Below, piece after piece: positions 44,011-51,667 of a DNA stretch of 64,000 bases. The stretch is from JBDIAG01 sp047974565. GTDB lineage: Bacteria; Actinomycetota; Actinomycetes; Actinomycetales; CAWJMD01. The DNA is taken from the NCBI GenBank assembly GCA_047974565.1, contig JBKECN010000096.1, positions 1-64,000 on the forward strand, written 5' to 3'. Both the position numbers and the translations under genes were made by a program. The number at the start of each line of letters is the position of its first letter. Position 1 is the stretch's first letter. The notes beneath the pieces are model-generated. The model was not told the DNA's origin, ran no database searches, and worked only from the letters and a program-made list of their open reading frames with translations.

Positions 44011-46065
44011 GTGAGTAGCGACGAGGCGAGCGTTCCCGAGGTCACGCAGTTGCTGGCCACGGCCGTGGCAGCGCTCGACGGACGGCCCCGGCCGGGGCAG
44101 ATTGAGATGGCGGAGGCGGTCGAGACCGCCTTCGACTCGGGATCGGCGCTGCTCGTGCAGGCGGGCACCGGCACGGGTAAGTCGCTGGGTTATCTGGTCC
44201 CGGCAGCTCGCCACGCGGTGACCACCGCGGGTCGGGTGGTGGTCTCGACCGCCACGCTGGCCCTGCAGGCCCAGATCGTCGCCCGAGACCTCCCGCTGCT
44301 GTCGCAGAGTCTGCGCTCCGGTCTGGGCCGGGCTCTGACCTTCGAGATGGTCAAGGGCCGGTCCAACTATGTCTGCGTGCACAAGCTCGCCGGGGCGATG
44401 CCCGCCGACGAGGACGATGCACTCTTCGATGACCCCCTGCCTGGCCGGGTGATCACCGGTGCGGCGAGCACCAGTCTGGGCAAAGAGGTTGTGCGGTTGC
44501 GGGAGTGGGCTCACGAGACCAGCACCGGCGATCGGGACGACCTGGTCCCCGGGGTGAGTGAACGGGCCTGGCGACAGGTGTCGGTGTCGGCCTTGGAGTG
44601 CTTGGGCGGGCAACGCTGCCCGATGGCCGAGGAGTGCTTCTCCGAACAGTCCCGAGCCCGGGCACGAGACGCGGACGTCGTGGTGACCAATCACGCCTTG
44701 CTGGCGATCGACACCTTCGAAGGCCTGGGCATCCTCCCTCAGCACGATGCGCTCGTGGTGGACGAGGCTCACGAGTTGGCCGAGCGCGTACGCGCAGCCG
44801 TGTCCGCCCAGTTGGGCAGCGGCGCCATCGAGGCGGCCGCAGGCCGGGCCCGGCGCCAGGCCGGTGTGGATGCCGGGCCGTTGCTGGATGCCAGCGACGC
44901 ACTGTCCGAGGCATTGGAGTCGCATGAGCCGGGTCGCTTTCCCGGAGAACTTCCCGGGCAGATCGGTGCCGCACTTGCTCTGGTGCGAGACGCCGCCCGC
45001 AGCGCCCTGAGCGAGCTGAGATCCGCCTCGCAAGGGGCTCGAGGTGATGCAGAGTCCGCAGGCGCCCTGCAGGTGGTCCGGGCCGGGCTGACCGAGGTCT
45101 TCGATGTGGCCGAGCGGCTCGTGGAGCAGTCGGCGGACGATGTCCGGTGGCTGTCGGTCACCCCGGGGCGCGGTACCGCCCGGCGGCTCCTGCACGTCGC
45201 CCCGCTCGACGTGTCGGGGCGGCTGCGCGCTCGTCTCTACGACGACCGAGCTGTCGTGCTCACCTCTGCCACCCTCACCATCGGGGGCGACTTCGCAGCC
45301 GCGGAACGCGAGATCGGCCTATATTCACGCCGGACAGATGCCGACCACGCGGACGACACCAGGCGAATCCCGGGCCCAGCCCACCGATGCCTCGATGTGG
45401 GCTCGCCCTTCGACTATCCACGCCAGGGGATCCTGTACATCGCGCGGCATCTGCCGCCCCCCGGCCGTGAGGGGCCCAGCGCCCAGTTGCTCGATGAACT
45501 CGAGGCGCTGATCATCGCCAGCGGCGGCCGAACGTTGGGACTCTTCTCGTCCCGGTCCGCCGCCGAGGTGGCAGCCGCTTCGATGCGGGATCGGCTGGAC
45601 CTGCCGGTGCTGTGCCAGGGGGAGGACACGATGAAGGCCCTGGTGGGGGCCTTCGCCGCCGATCAGCAGACCTGCCTGTTCGGCACGATGTCCTTGTGGC
45701 AGGGGGTGGACGTACCGGGCCAGGCCTGCCAACTTGTCGTGCTGGACCGCATTCCGTTTCCGCGCCCGGACGATCCCGTGGCCTCGGCCCGGACCGAAGC
45801 GGTGGCCGCTGCGGGCGGGAACGGCTTCATGCGCGTTTCCGCCCAGCATGCGGCCCTGCGATTGGCTCAGGGGGCGGGTCGGCTGATTCGCAGCGTCGAC
45901 GACCGTGGCGTGGTCGCGGTGCTGGATCCGCGGCTGGTAACTGCCAGGTACGGCGGCTACCTGTCGGCCTCGTTGCCACCGATGTGGCGCACTACTGATC
46001 GTTCGGTCGTCCTGGCCGCACTGGCCCGACTCCGCCAACGGGAGGAAGCCTCCACCAGGGTCTGA
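44011..46065 (+). CDS. dinG: DinG/YoaA-type iron-sulfur helicase
   Basis: A 684-residue XPD-like superfamily-2 helicase. Walker A GTGTGKS spans 52-58, the DEAH box is Asp251-His254, and four Cys in the right place (122, 197, 203, 209) should hold a 4Fe-4S cluster. The C-terminal motif VI is LRLAQGAGRLIRS. It lacks the N-terminal exonuclease domain seen in Firmicutes. The GTG at 44011 is 6 nt after TACCCT (43999-44004), a leaderless arrangement. It unwinds R-loops or damaged duplexes in relatives. No clear LexA box is upstream. Confidence 0.93.
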   Translation: MSSDEASVPEVTQLLATAVAALDGRPRPGQIEMAEAVETAFDSGSALLVQAGTGTGKSLGYLVPAARHAVTTAGRVVVSTATLALQAQIVARDLPLLSQSLRSGLGRALTFEMVKGRSNYVCVHKLAGAMPADEDDALFDDPLPGRVITGAASTSLGKEVVRLREWAHETSTGDRDDLVPGVSERAWRQVSVSALECLGGQRCPMAEECFSEQSRARARDADVVVTNHALLAIDTFEGLGILPQHDALVVDEAHELAERVRAAVSAQLGSGAIEAAAGRARRQAGVDAGPLLDASDALSEALESHEPGRFPGELPGQIGAALALVRDAARSALSELRSASQGARGDAESAGALQVVRAGLTEVFDVAERLVEQSADDVRWLSVTPGRGTARRLLHVAPLDVSGRLRARLYDDRAVVLTSATLTIGGDFAAAEREIGLYSRRTDADHADDTRRIPGPAHRCLDVGSPFDYPRQGILYIARHLPPPGREGPSAQLLDELEALIIASGGRTLGLFSSRSAAEVAAASMRDRLDLPVLCQGEDTMKALVGAFAADQQTCLFGTMSLWQGVDVPGQACQLVVLDRIPFPRPDDPVASARTEAVAAAGGNGFMRVSAQHAALRLAQGAGRLIRSVDDRGVVAVLDPRLVTARYGGYLSASLPPMWRTTDRSVVLAALARLRQREEASTRV

Positions 46066-46066
46066 A

Positions 46067-46093
46067 GCGTTCCTTTCCGACTTGCCGGAACGC
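46067..46093 (+). terminator. Possible dinG terminator
   Basis: GCGTTCC (46067-46073) and GGAACGC (46087-46093) form a 7-bp stem with a 13-nt loop just after the dinG stop. Weak. Confidence 0.35.
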
Positions 46094-46332
46094 GGCTAGG
46101 CAGAACGGGTTACGCGCGTGGGGCAAGCGCGTGACGTTCTGCTGCGGGCCGTGATCGGCGAACGAGGTCATGGCACCGTGGTGCGGCGTTGTCGAACATC
46201 GATGATGCCATTTGCCGAGTTTGAGCGCGGCTTGCTCTGGATCGTGTACCGGTGCGTCGAATCATGGGCCGGTGCGTCGATCGGATCCGAGGAGTGCTCG
46301 CTCGCTGACGCCACGCCGGTAGGAGGAGTTGA

Positions 46333-46989
46333 GTGGGTAGCTGGGGGGCCGTGGGAATGCTCGCTCGAGGATCCCGGTGGGCGGCCGCGGTGACCGCGGT
46401 CGTCGCAATGGGGGGATGCGGATGGGGTGGGGATGACCTGGGCGCGCAGGCTCCGGTGTCCACCTCGACATCGAGGGACGATGCGGCCGCGGCATCCCCG
46501 CGCGACACCGACGCGGTCGAGGTGGGGGCCGTCGAGGGGGCGGGCCAGGTGGGCTGCGGCGTGGCCAGACCAGCGGGAGCAGGCGAGGTCGATCCGGGGT
46601 CGCTTCCGGCGACCGATGACGGCGCCTGCGCCTTCGTTGCCGTCTGGTTCGACCTCCTCGACCTGGGCTACCGCACGGGTGACCGTGCCGCGGTAGAGGC
46701 GGCCTCCGAACCTGACTGCACGGCATGCGCGGACCTGATGAGCAGGCATGCGGATGTCACCGGTGACGGGTCGCGCGCCCAGGAGCAGATGTTCCGGATC
46801 TCCCGGCTATACGCCGATTCCAGCGAGTCCGGAGTCGTCACGGTGAGTTTCGACTACGAGGTGGTAGCGGTGCCCTTTGCGGCGGGTCCCAAGACCGGCC
46901 AGAGCGTCGAACCCGTGCCGAGGCGACCGCTTCGGGCCGTTGTCGTGCATGGCGAGGATGGGTGGCGAATGGGGGAGATGGGACTGTGA
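46333..46989 (+). CDS. Putative lipoprotein with DUF6318-like domain
   Basis: A 218-residue exported lipoprotein: short basic n-region, hydrophobic core and lipobox near VVAMGGC. A low-complexity Ser/Thr/Asp/Ala linker precedes a compact domain: CAFVAVWFDLLDLGYRTGDR, then SEPDCTACADLM, VVTVSFDYEVVAVP and LRAVVVHGEDGWRMGEM. This resembles DUF6318, an actinobacterial domain of unknown function. The GTG at 46333 has an excellent AGGAGGA. The stop overlaps the start of the PKD protein (GTGA), so both are made together, probably for the same surface location. Confidence 0.75.
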   Translation: MGSWGAVGMLARGSRWAAAVTAVVAMGGCGWGGDDLGAQAPVSTSTSRDDAAAASPRDTDAVEVGAVEGAGQVGCGVARPAGAGEVDPGSLPATDDGACAFVAVWFDLLDLGYRTGDRAAVEAASEPDCTACADLMSRHADVTGDGSRAQEQMFRISRLYADSSESGVVTVSFDYEVVAVPFAAGPKTGQSVEPVPRRPLRAVVVHGEDGWRMGEMGL

Positions 46990-48194
46990 CGACCGATCCG
47001 GAGGGTCGTTGCCGGCTGGGAACGACGGTGTGGCTGGCATCCGTTGGCGAACCGGCGCAGGGGAACGGGTCGCAACGACGGCGGTGGCCGGTACTCGGGC
47101 GCGTGGTGGCAGGGCGCCGTTGGTCGGTATTCGGGCGTGGGACGGGACTGTCGGGTCAGGTGGGAGGGCGGTGTCAGGTGGGAGGGCGGCGTCAGGTGGG
47201 ACGATCGCGAACGGTGCGATCGGGGCACGCGCGTGAGGCGGGAGCGAGACGCACGAATGTGCTGGGCCGGTGGCCTCAGGTGGACGAGTGGATCCGGGTG
47301 GCGCCTGGTGGCCTGGGCGAGCGGAGTTGGCGAGCGTTGGCGGCGATGAGCCTGGGTGTCGTTGCCCTGCTGACCTGCTGGGGTGGGGTGTCGGCGGCCC
47401 CGGCGCATGCGGCCGGCGTGCAGGTGAGCGCGGGATTCGGATCGGGCACCGTCGACGCTTATGCCAAGAGTTCGTCGTCGAAGAAGTCGGGGTCGTCCCG
47501 CTCAGGCAGTTCGAAGAAGGAGCCGCCGCCGCCGCGGCTGCAGTACGTGACCCTCATCGACTGCGAACCGAACTCGCCCAGCCAGAACAGTGTCTCGGAC
47601 TGTGCAGAGATCGCCGGACTGTGCTCACCGGGGCTGCTTCGGGTGCGGGTGTTCGAAGCCCCGTTGGGAACGGCTCTGGGTGGGGACTGGACCCGGACCT
47701 CCAGTGCCTGTGTCTCTCCCGCCGAGGCGCACCTGGGCGAGGTCGTCATCCCGCAGTTGAGCGGGCGCGAACTTCGCCGTCTGCCCATCCCGGCGGGTGA
47801 GACCGTGCTCGAGCCCGGCAACGGCTATGCGCTGGTCAATCTGCCGACCAACGTGTACCGACGAGACACCGGCGTCACGGTCATCCGCACCACCGTCATG
47901 GGCCTGCCCCTGGTGGTGCGTGCCACTCCCATCGCGTACACGTGGGATTACGGAGACGGGGCATCGCGTGGCCCGACACAGGATCCCGGCGCTCCCTACC
48001 CGAATCTCACCACAGCCCACACCTACTCTCGACCTGGCAGCTACGAGGTTCGGCTCAGTACGACCTACTCAGCCGAGTTCTCCGTCAACAACGGCGCCTT
48101 CCAACCGGTTCCGGGCACAACGCAGGTGACCAGCCCGCCAGTTGCCGTTGAGGTACTGTCCGGACGCGCGCACCTGCGCGACCAAGTGGAGTGA
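46986..48194 (+). CDS. Secreted PKD-domain protein
   Basis: Up to 402 residues. The predicted signal peptide is internal (about residues 104-130: ERSWRALAAMSLGVVALLTC...APAHAAG), so the true start may be the GTG at 47298 or the ATG at 47346 and not the coupled GTG at 46986. The mature part has a Ser/Lys-rich stretch, paired Cys (CEPNSPSQNSVSDCAEIAGLC) and a C-terminal PKD-like domain (YTWDYGDGASRGPTQDPGAPY, HTYSRPGSYEVRL). PKD domains usually mediate surface adhesion. The upstream 120 codons include an 18-bp repeat and look non-conserved. It is coupled to the lipoprotein gene. Confidence 0.7.
   Translation: MTTDPEGRCRLGTTVWLASVGEPAQGNGSQRRRWPVLGRVVAGRRWSVFGRGTGLSGQVGGRCQVGGRRQVGRSRTVRSGHAREAGARRTNVLGRWPQVDEWIRVAPGGLGERSWRALAAMSLGVVALLTCWGGVSAAPAHAAGVQVSAGFGSGTVDAYAKSSSSKKSGSSRSGSSKKEPPPPRLQYVTLIDCEPNSPSQNSVSDCAEIAGLCSPGLLRVRVFEAPLGTALGGDWTRTSSACVSPAEAHLGEVVIPQLSGRELRRLPIPAGETVLEPGNGYALVNLPTNVYRRDTGVTVIRTTVMGLPLVVRATPIAYTWDYGDGASRGPTQDPGAPYPNLTTAHTYSRPGSYEVRLSTTYSAEFSVNNGAFQPVPGTTQVTSPPVAVEVLSGRAHLRDQVE
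47155..47208 (+). repeat. 18-bp tandem repeat near start of PKD gene
   Basis: GTCAGGTGGGAGGGCGGT is repeated almost exactly at 47155 and 47173, with a diverged third copy at 47191. It is in frame (QVGGR units) but precedes the signal peptide. Confidence 0.85.
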
Positions 48195-48228
48195 CTCGGC
48201 TGAACGCCCACCCATCGGGCGTGCCGCG

Positions 48229-48918
48229 TCAGACGCTGCGCAGAACGGCCACCACGCGCCCGAGAACTGTGGCGAAACGCCCGTCGATAGGTTCGTAGGC
48301 AGAGTTTGCCGGAAGAAGCCAGAGATGGTTGTTGGTGCGCTTGTACGTCTTGACCGTGGCCTCGCCGTCGATCATGGCGGCCACGATCTCACCATTCTCG
48401 GCGACGTACTGCTTGCGTACGACCACCCAGTCACCGTCACAGATCGCCACGTCGATCATCGAGTCGCCGACGACCTTGAGTAGGAACAACTCACCCTCTC
48501 CGACGAGTTGGCGCGGCAACGCGAAGACATCCTCCACCGCCTGCTGAGCCAGGATCGGCCCACCCGCGGCGATCCGCCCGAGAACCGGGACATATGACGG
48601 CTCCGGGTAGTAGTCGTGCACGCCCGAGGTGTCGACGTTGTCGTCAGGGTTTACCAACTCAATGGCTCTGGGCCGGTTCGGGTCTCGACGCAGGTATCCC
48701 TTGCGTTCCAGGGTGCTCAGCTGATGCGAGACGCTGGACGGGCTCGTGAGCCCGACCGCCTGGCCGATCTCTCGCATGCTGGGCGGATAGCCGCGGCTGG
48801 CCACGGAGCGTCGGATGTAGTCGAGAACGCGACGCTGACGCATGGTCAGTCCATCGACGCGGGCGTTGTCGGACATCTCGAGGACTTCGCCCTCGGGCTC
48901 GGTGAGATCGTCGGACAT
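48229..48918 (-). CDS. lexA: LexA SOS repressor
   Basis: A 229-residue repressor and self-cleaving protease. The winged helix (SMREIGQAVGLTSPSSVSHQL) binds the SOS boxes. The cleavage site is Ala118-Gly119 in RIAAGGP, and the Ser153 (GDSMID)/Lys190 (ATVKTYK) dyad is intact. The ATG at 48918 has GGAGG 5 nt upstream. It faces the LysM gene across 543 nt, with one clear LexA box nearer the LysM gene. No equally good box was found close to lexA itself, which is unusual for an autoregulated gene. Confidence 0.96.
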   Translation of the reverse strand: MSDDLTEPEGEVLEMSDNARVDGLTMRQRRVLDYIRRSVASRGYPPSMREIGQAVGLTSPSSVSHQLSTLERKGYLRRDPNRPRAIELVNPDDNVDTSGVHDYYPEPSYVPVLGRIAAGGPILAQQAVEDVFALPRQLVGEGELFLLKVVGDSMIDVAICDGDWVVVRKQYVAENGEIVAAMIDGEATVKTYKRTNNHLWLLPANSAYEPIDGRFATVLGRVVAVLRSV

Positions 48919-49461
48919 GAGTGCCTCCTGGGGTTGGGCGACTTCCGATGGGCCGACGCGGCCACTCCGGTGGCGCCACGGCCGGCAGGTGGACAGGTCA
49001 GCCGTGGCCGCGCCTGGCGTGGCCGTACTCGGAATCGAAAGCGTGATCGGATTCTGGCCACAGACTACGCAGATCTCCGCACGCTTGTCCAACACCTGTT
49101 CGAGCGTGTCGTGTGCCGGAACTGACGCTGCTCGTGCCAGGACGGCCGGTGCTCGACCACTTCCCCGCTGCTCGCGTGATGCCTCTCCCATGGGCCATCG
49201 TGCCTGGTCAGGGGCCATTGTCAGTGGTCTGTGGTGAGGTCTCGACATGAACTCATCACCTAGTGGCCAGTCCGGTGTGCGGGCTTGCCATGGCCGGTTC
49301 GAGTCATCGACTTGCGTGGTTCGCCGGGGTGGCTCAGTAATGTCACGGGTCGATAACGCGAGTGGACAAGCGTTCCGTCCGCCTGTTTCACTCGAACACA
49401 CGTCAGAGAACAGATGTTCGTCACCCGGTGGGCGGCGTGCGAACGAAGACAGGAGTGCGCG
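48919..49461. promoter_or_regulatory. Divergent region between lexA and LysM gene
   Basis: 543 nt between two SOS-type genes. It holds one strong LexA box (49408-49419), a half-site TCGAAC at 49392-49397 and a weak near-palindrome around 49364-49378. No conserved ORF or RNA gene was recognised in the rest. Confidence 0.5.
49408..49419 (+). promoter_or_regulatory. LexA box upstream of the LysM gene
   Basis: GAACAGATGTTC is a perfect GAAC-N4-GTTC palindrome, flanked by A and G, 42 nt before the LysM start. It fits the core of the actinobacterial SOS consensus. Confidence 0.7.
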
Positions 49462-50343
49462 ATGAGTATGGCAGCTTCAGCCATCGGGCGAACGGCCGCC
49501 CGCCAGGCAGGCAAGAGCGTGGGGGAGTGCTCGGTGCCCGGGCGTCTGACCACGACGCGGTGCGAGGCCGGTCTGCTGGCTCGCCGGGTGTCCGTTGCGT
49601 GCGATCGTTCTCATCACGGTGCTGGGGAAGGTGCCGCAGGATGGTCCTTGCCTCAGGGTCTGGTCCAGCCGCGAGTCGCGCGTCAGTCTCCTCCAGTCGA
49701 GGAATCCGGCATCCCTGTCGGCGCGGGTACCGCCGTCTCGGGCAATCCTGGGAGTGAGGCCAGGACGGCAGGTCTCGCAGCTGAGTGGCTCGCCCGCGAA
49801 GTGGTCGGCGACGAGCCGAGCGTGCGACGTGGCGCTGCCGGTGCCACGGCCTTTGTTGGGGACGTCGGCATTCCGGGCCCGGGCCAGGAATGGGGTCTCG
49901 CCCGTCCCGAGCGGGTCGCCCCGGGGCAGGCGCGTTCGGTGGCAGCCCTGCGCGCCGAAATTGCCGGCAGAACGCGGGCGAGCAGGCCTACGCCGCGCGT
50001 GCCTCAGCGGGCGCGGCTACGGATCACCAGGCGTGGCAGGCTCTGCCTGACGATGGCCGTCATGGTGTGTGCGGTGGGCCTGGCGATCGGTCTCGGCGGG
50101 GCCGCTGCTGTGCAGGCCCAGTTGTCGACCCTGACGGCCGCTGTGGTCAACGGCGATGGAGCTGGCTCTGTCTCGGCCCCTGCGCAGCGGGTTCGTGTAC
50201 TCCCCGGTCAGACGCTCTGGCAGATCGCTGTGGAGCGGCGTCCCGAGCGGGATCCGCGCGACGTCGTCGTCGAGCTCCGCGAGCTCAACGGCTTGCAGAC
50301 CTCGCAGGTCCGGGCCGGTCAGGAGCTCGTCCTGCCCGACTGA
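49462..50343 (+). CDS. LysM membrane protein, ChiZ/Rv2719c-like cell division suppressor
   Basis: A 293-residue protein whose last 50 or so residues are a LysM peptidoglycan-binding domain (RVLPGQTLWQIAVERRP, LRELNGLQTSQVRAGQELVLP), preceded by one transmembrane helix (CLTMAVMVCAVGLAIGLGG). The 190-residue N-terminal part is low-complexity and probably cytoplasmic; the real start might be further in. The order lexA, LysM gene, nrdR is the same as in mycobacteria, where Rv2719c is a damage-induced division inhibitor. The LexA box upstream supports the same role here. The ATG at 49462 has AGGAG upstream. Confidence 0.8.
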   Translation: MSMAASAIGRTAARQAGKSVGECSVPGRLTTTRCEAGLLARRVSVACDRSHHGAGEGAAGWSLPQGLVQPRVARQSPPVEESGIPVGAGTAVSGNPGSEARTAGLAAEWLAREVVGDEPSVRRGAAGATAFVGDVGIPGPGQEWGLARPERVAPGQARSVAALRAEIAGRTRASRPTPRVPQRARLRITRRGRLCLTMAVMVCAVGLAIGLGGAAAVQAQLSTLTAAVVNGDGAGSVSAPAQRVRVLPGQTLWQIAVERRPERDPRDVVVELRELNGLQTSQVRAGQELVLPD

Positions 50344-50747
50344 GGTGCCGACAGCGATCGGTAGAAGGCGAGTCGGCAGGCCTGCCTCATGCGCCGGGGC
50401 GACGCGCCGTGACCTGGTCTCGTCCTCGTCCTGGGTGGGTCACTCTGCGTTGTCGCGACGTGCTGCTTCACCGCGGGAGGCCGCGGATGCCAGGCCGCTC
50501 ATTGTGACGCCTCGTTACCGCGCCGTGACACGCCGAAAGTCAACACGCCCCGCGTTGTTGCGCAACATGTCGTGGGTCTCATAGATTTCACCCCAACATC
50601 TGGTAGTAACACTGATGTAATTATCAACAGGGTGTGGGCCGAGTTATCCACCGGATGTGGACGACGAGCGGTCTCACGCACGGACCGGACCAGGTGGGCT
50701 GGGGATATCCCAGTGGATGGCGAGTCAGGAAGGCAGGAGGAGGAACG
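50344..50747. promoter_or_regulatory. nrdR promoter region with candidate NrdR and DnaA sites
   Basis: 404 nt upstream of nrdR. An AT-richer stretch at 50591-50626 (ACATC...GATGT half-sites and ACAC...) is the best candidate for NrdR boxes. A GTTGCGCAAC palindrome lies at 50557-50566, and TTATCCACC at 50644-50652 matches a DnaA box at 8 of 9 bases. None of these is proven, and the NrdR match to consensus is only partial. Confidence 0.35.
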
Positions 50748-51251
50748 ATGCACTGTCCGTTCTGCCGACACCACGACTCCCGGGTCATCGATTCGCGGAC
50801 CACCGATGACGGCCAGGCGATCCGCCGACGCCGGACCTGTCCGGAGTGTGGGCGTAGGTTCTCGACCTTGGAGACCACGAGTCTGACCGTGCTCAAGCGA
50901 TCAGGCGTGGCCGAGCCATTCAGCCGCGACAAGGTGATCGCGGGGGTCGCCAAGGCATGTCAGGGTCGACCGGTGAGTCAGGACGAGGTAGCTCTCCTGG
51001 CACAGGCGGTCGAGGAGCAGATCCGGGCGAGCGGGTCGGCTCAGGTGGCCGCCCACGACATCGGCGTCGCCGTGCTCCAGCCTCTGCGCACTCTCGACGA
51101 GGTGGCCTACCTGCGGTACGCCTCGGTCTACCAAGCCTTCGACAGCCTCGACGATTTCGAGGCGGCGATCGCCGTGTTGCGCGCTGATCGCCAGACGGCG
51201 GATGGGCAGTTGCGGGTGGGGGAGGCCACCCTGGCGCCCAGTCCGCCCTGA
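50748..51251 (+). CDS. nrdR: Transcriptional repressor NrdR
   Basis: A 167-residue repressor of ribonucleotide reductase genes. A zinc ribbon with Cys3, Cys6, Cys31 and Cys34 (CPFC, CPEC) binds DNA; an ATP-cone domain (about 45-135) senses ATP/dATP. The C-terminal 20 residues are variable. The ATG at 50748 follows GGAGGAGG. It is linked to nrdJ, its expected target, but a strong terminator separates the two. Confidence 0.96.
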   Translation: MHCPFCRHHDSRVIDSRTTDDGQAIRRRRTCPECGRRFSTLETTSLTVLKRSGVAEPFSRDKVIAGVAKACQGRPVSQDEVALLAQAVEEQIRASGSAQVAAHDIGVAVLQPLRTLDEVAYLRYASVYQAFDSLDDFEAAIAVLRADRQTADGQLRVGEATLAPSPP

Positions 51252-51254
51252 GTC

Positions 51255-51296
51255 TCCGGTGGCGGCATCGGAGGGGAAGCCGATGCCGCCACCGGA
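51255..51296 (+). terminator. Strong terminator after nrdR
   Basis: A 16-bp perfect stem (51255-51270 with 51281-51296) with a 10-nt loop, starting 4 nt after the nrdR stop. nrdJ therefore probably needs its own promoter. Confidence 0.85.
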
Positions 51297-51667
51297 CGTT
51301 GGACTGTCTTGAGTCTCAACGTGACGGGTTCGGCCGTGCCGGATCCCTCGACCAGCCCGGCGCGCTTCCCTGCATCGAGGGGCCCGCTCGTGAACGGCCG
51401 ACTCGGTTGACACGCCGGTACGCATCACCAGACAGACGCACACCCGACAACCCGATCGGGCTCACGCCAAGAGGCACCGCACTCCGGTGGCAGAGCCCAT
51501 GGAGCAGAGCACCGTTCAGCACGGCACAGGTGCGGAACAGACGACTACACATTCACCGTCAACACGATGAACTTGGCCGGGGTGACCACTCCGGTTGGCA
51601 CGCCAGGCTTCGGCCGACAACGACAGCACACGATCGCGCCGAGGCCGATCCACAGGAGAGGGGACCC
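51297..51667. promoter_or_regulatory. Leader region of nrdJ
   Basis: 371 nt between the nrdR terminator and nrdJ. I looked for a cobalamin riboswitch, expected for B12-related genes, and for NrdR boxes, and saw no convincing candidate. The region must contain the nrdJ promoter. Confidence 0.4.

Noticed and set aside
51297..51667. Cobalamin riboswitch before nrdJ
   Set aside because: No B12-box-like sequence or matching paired elements could be recognised; the B12 link alone is not evidence.
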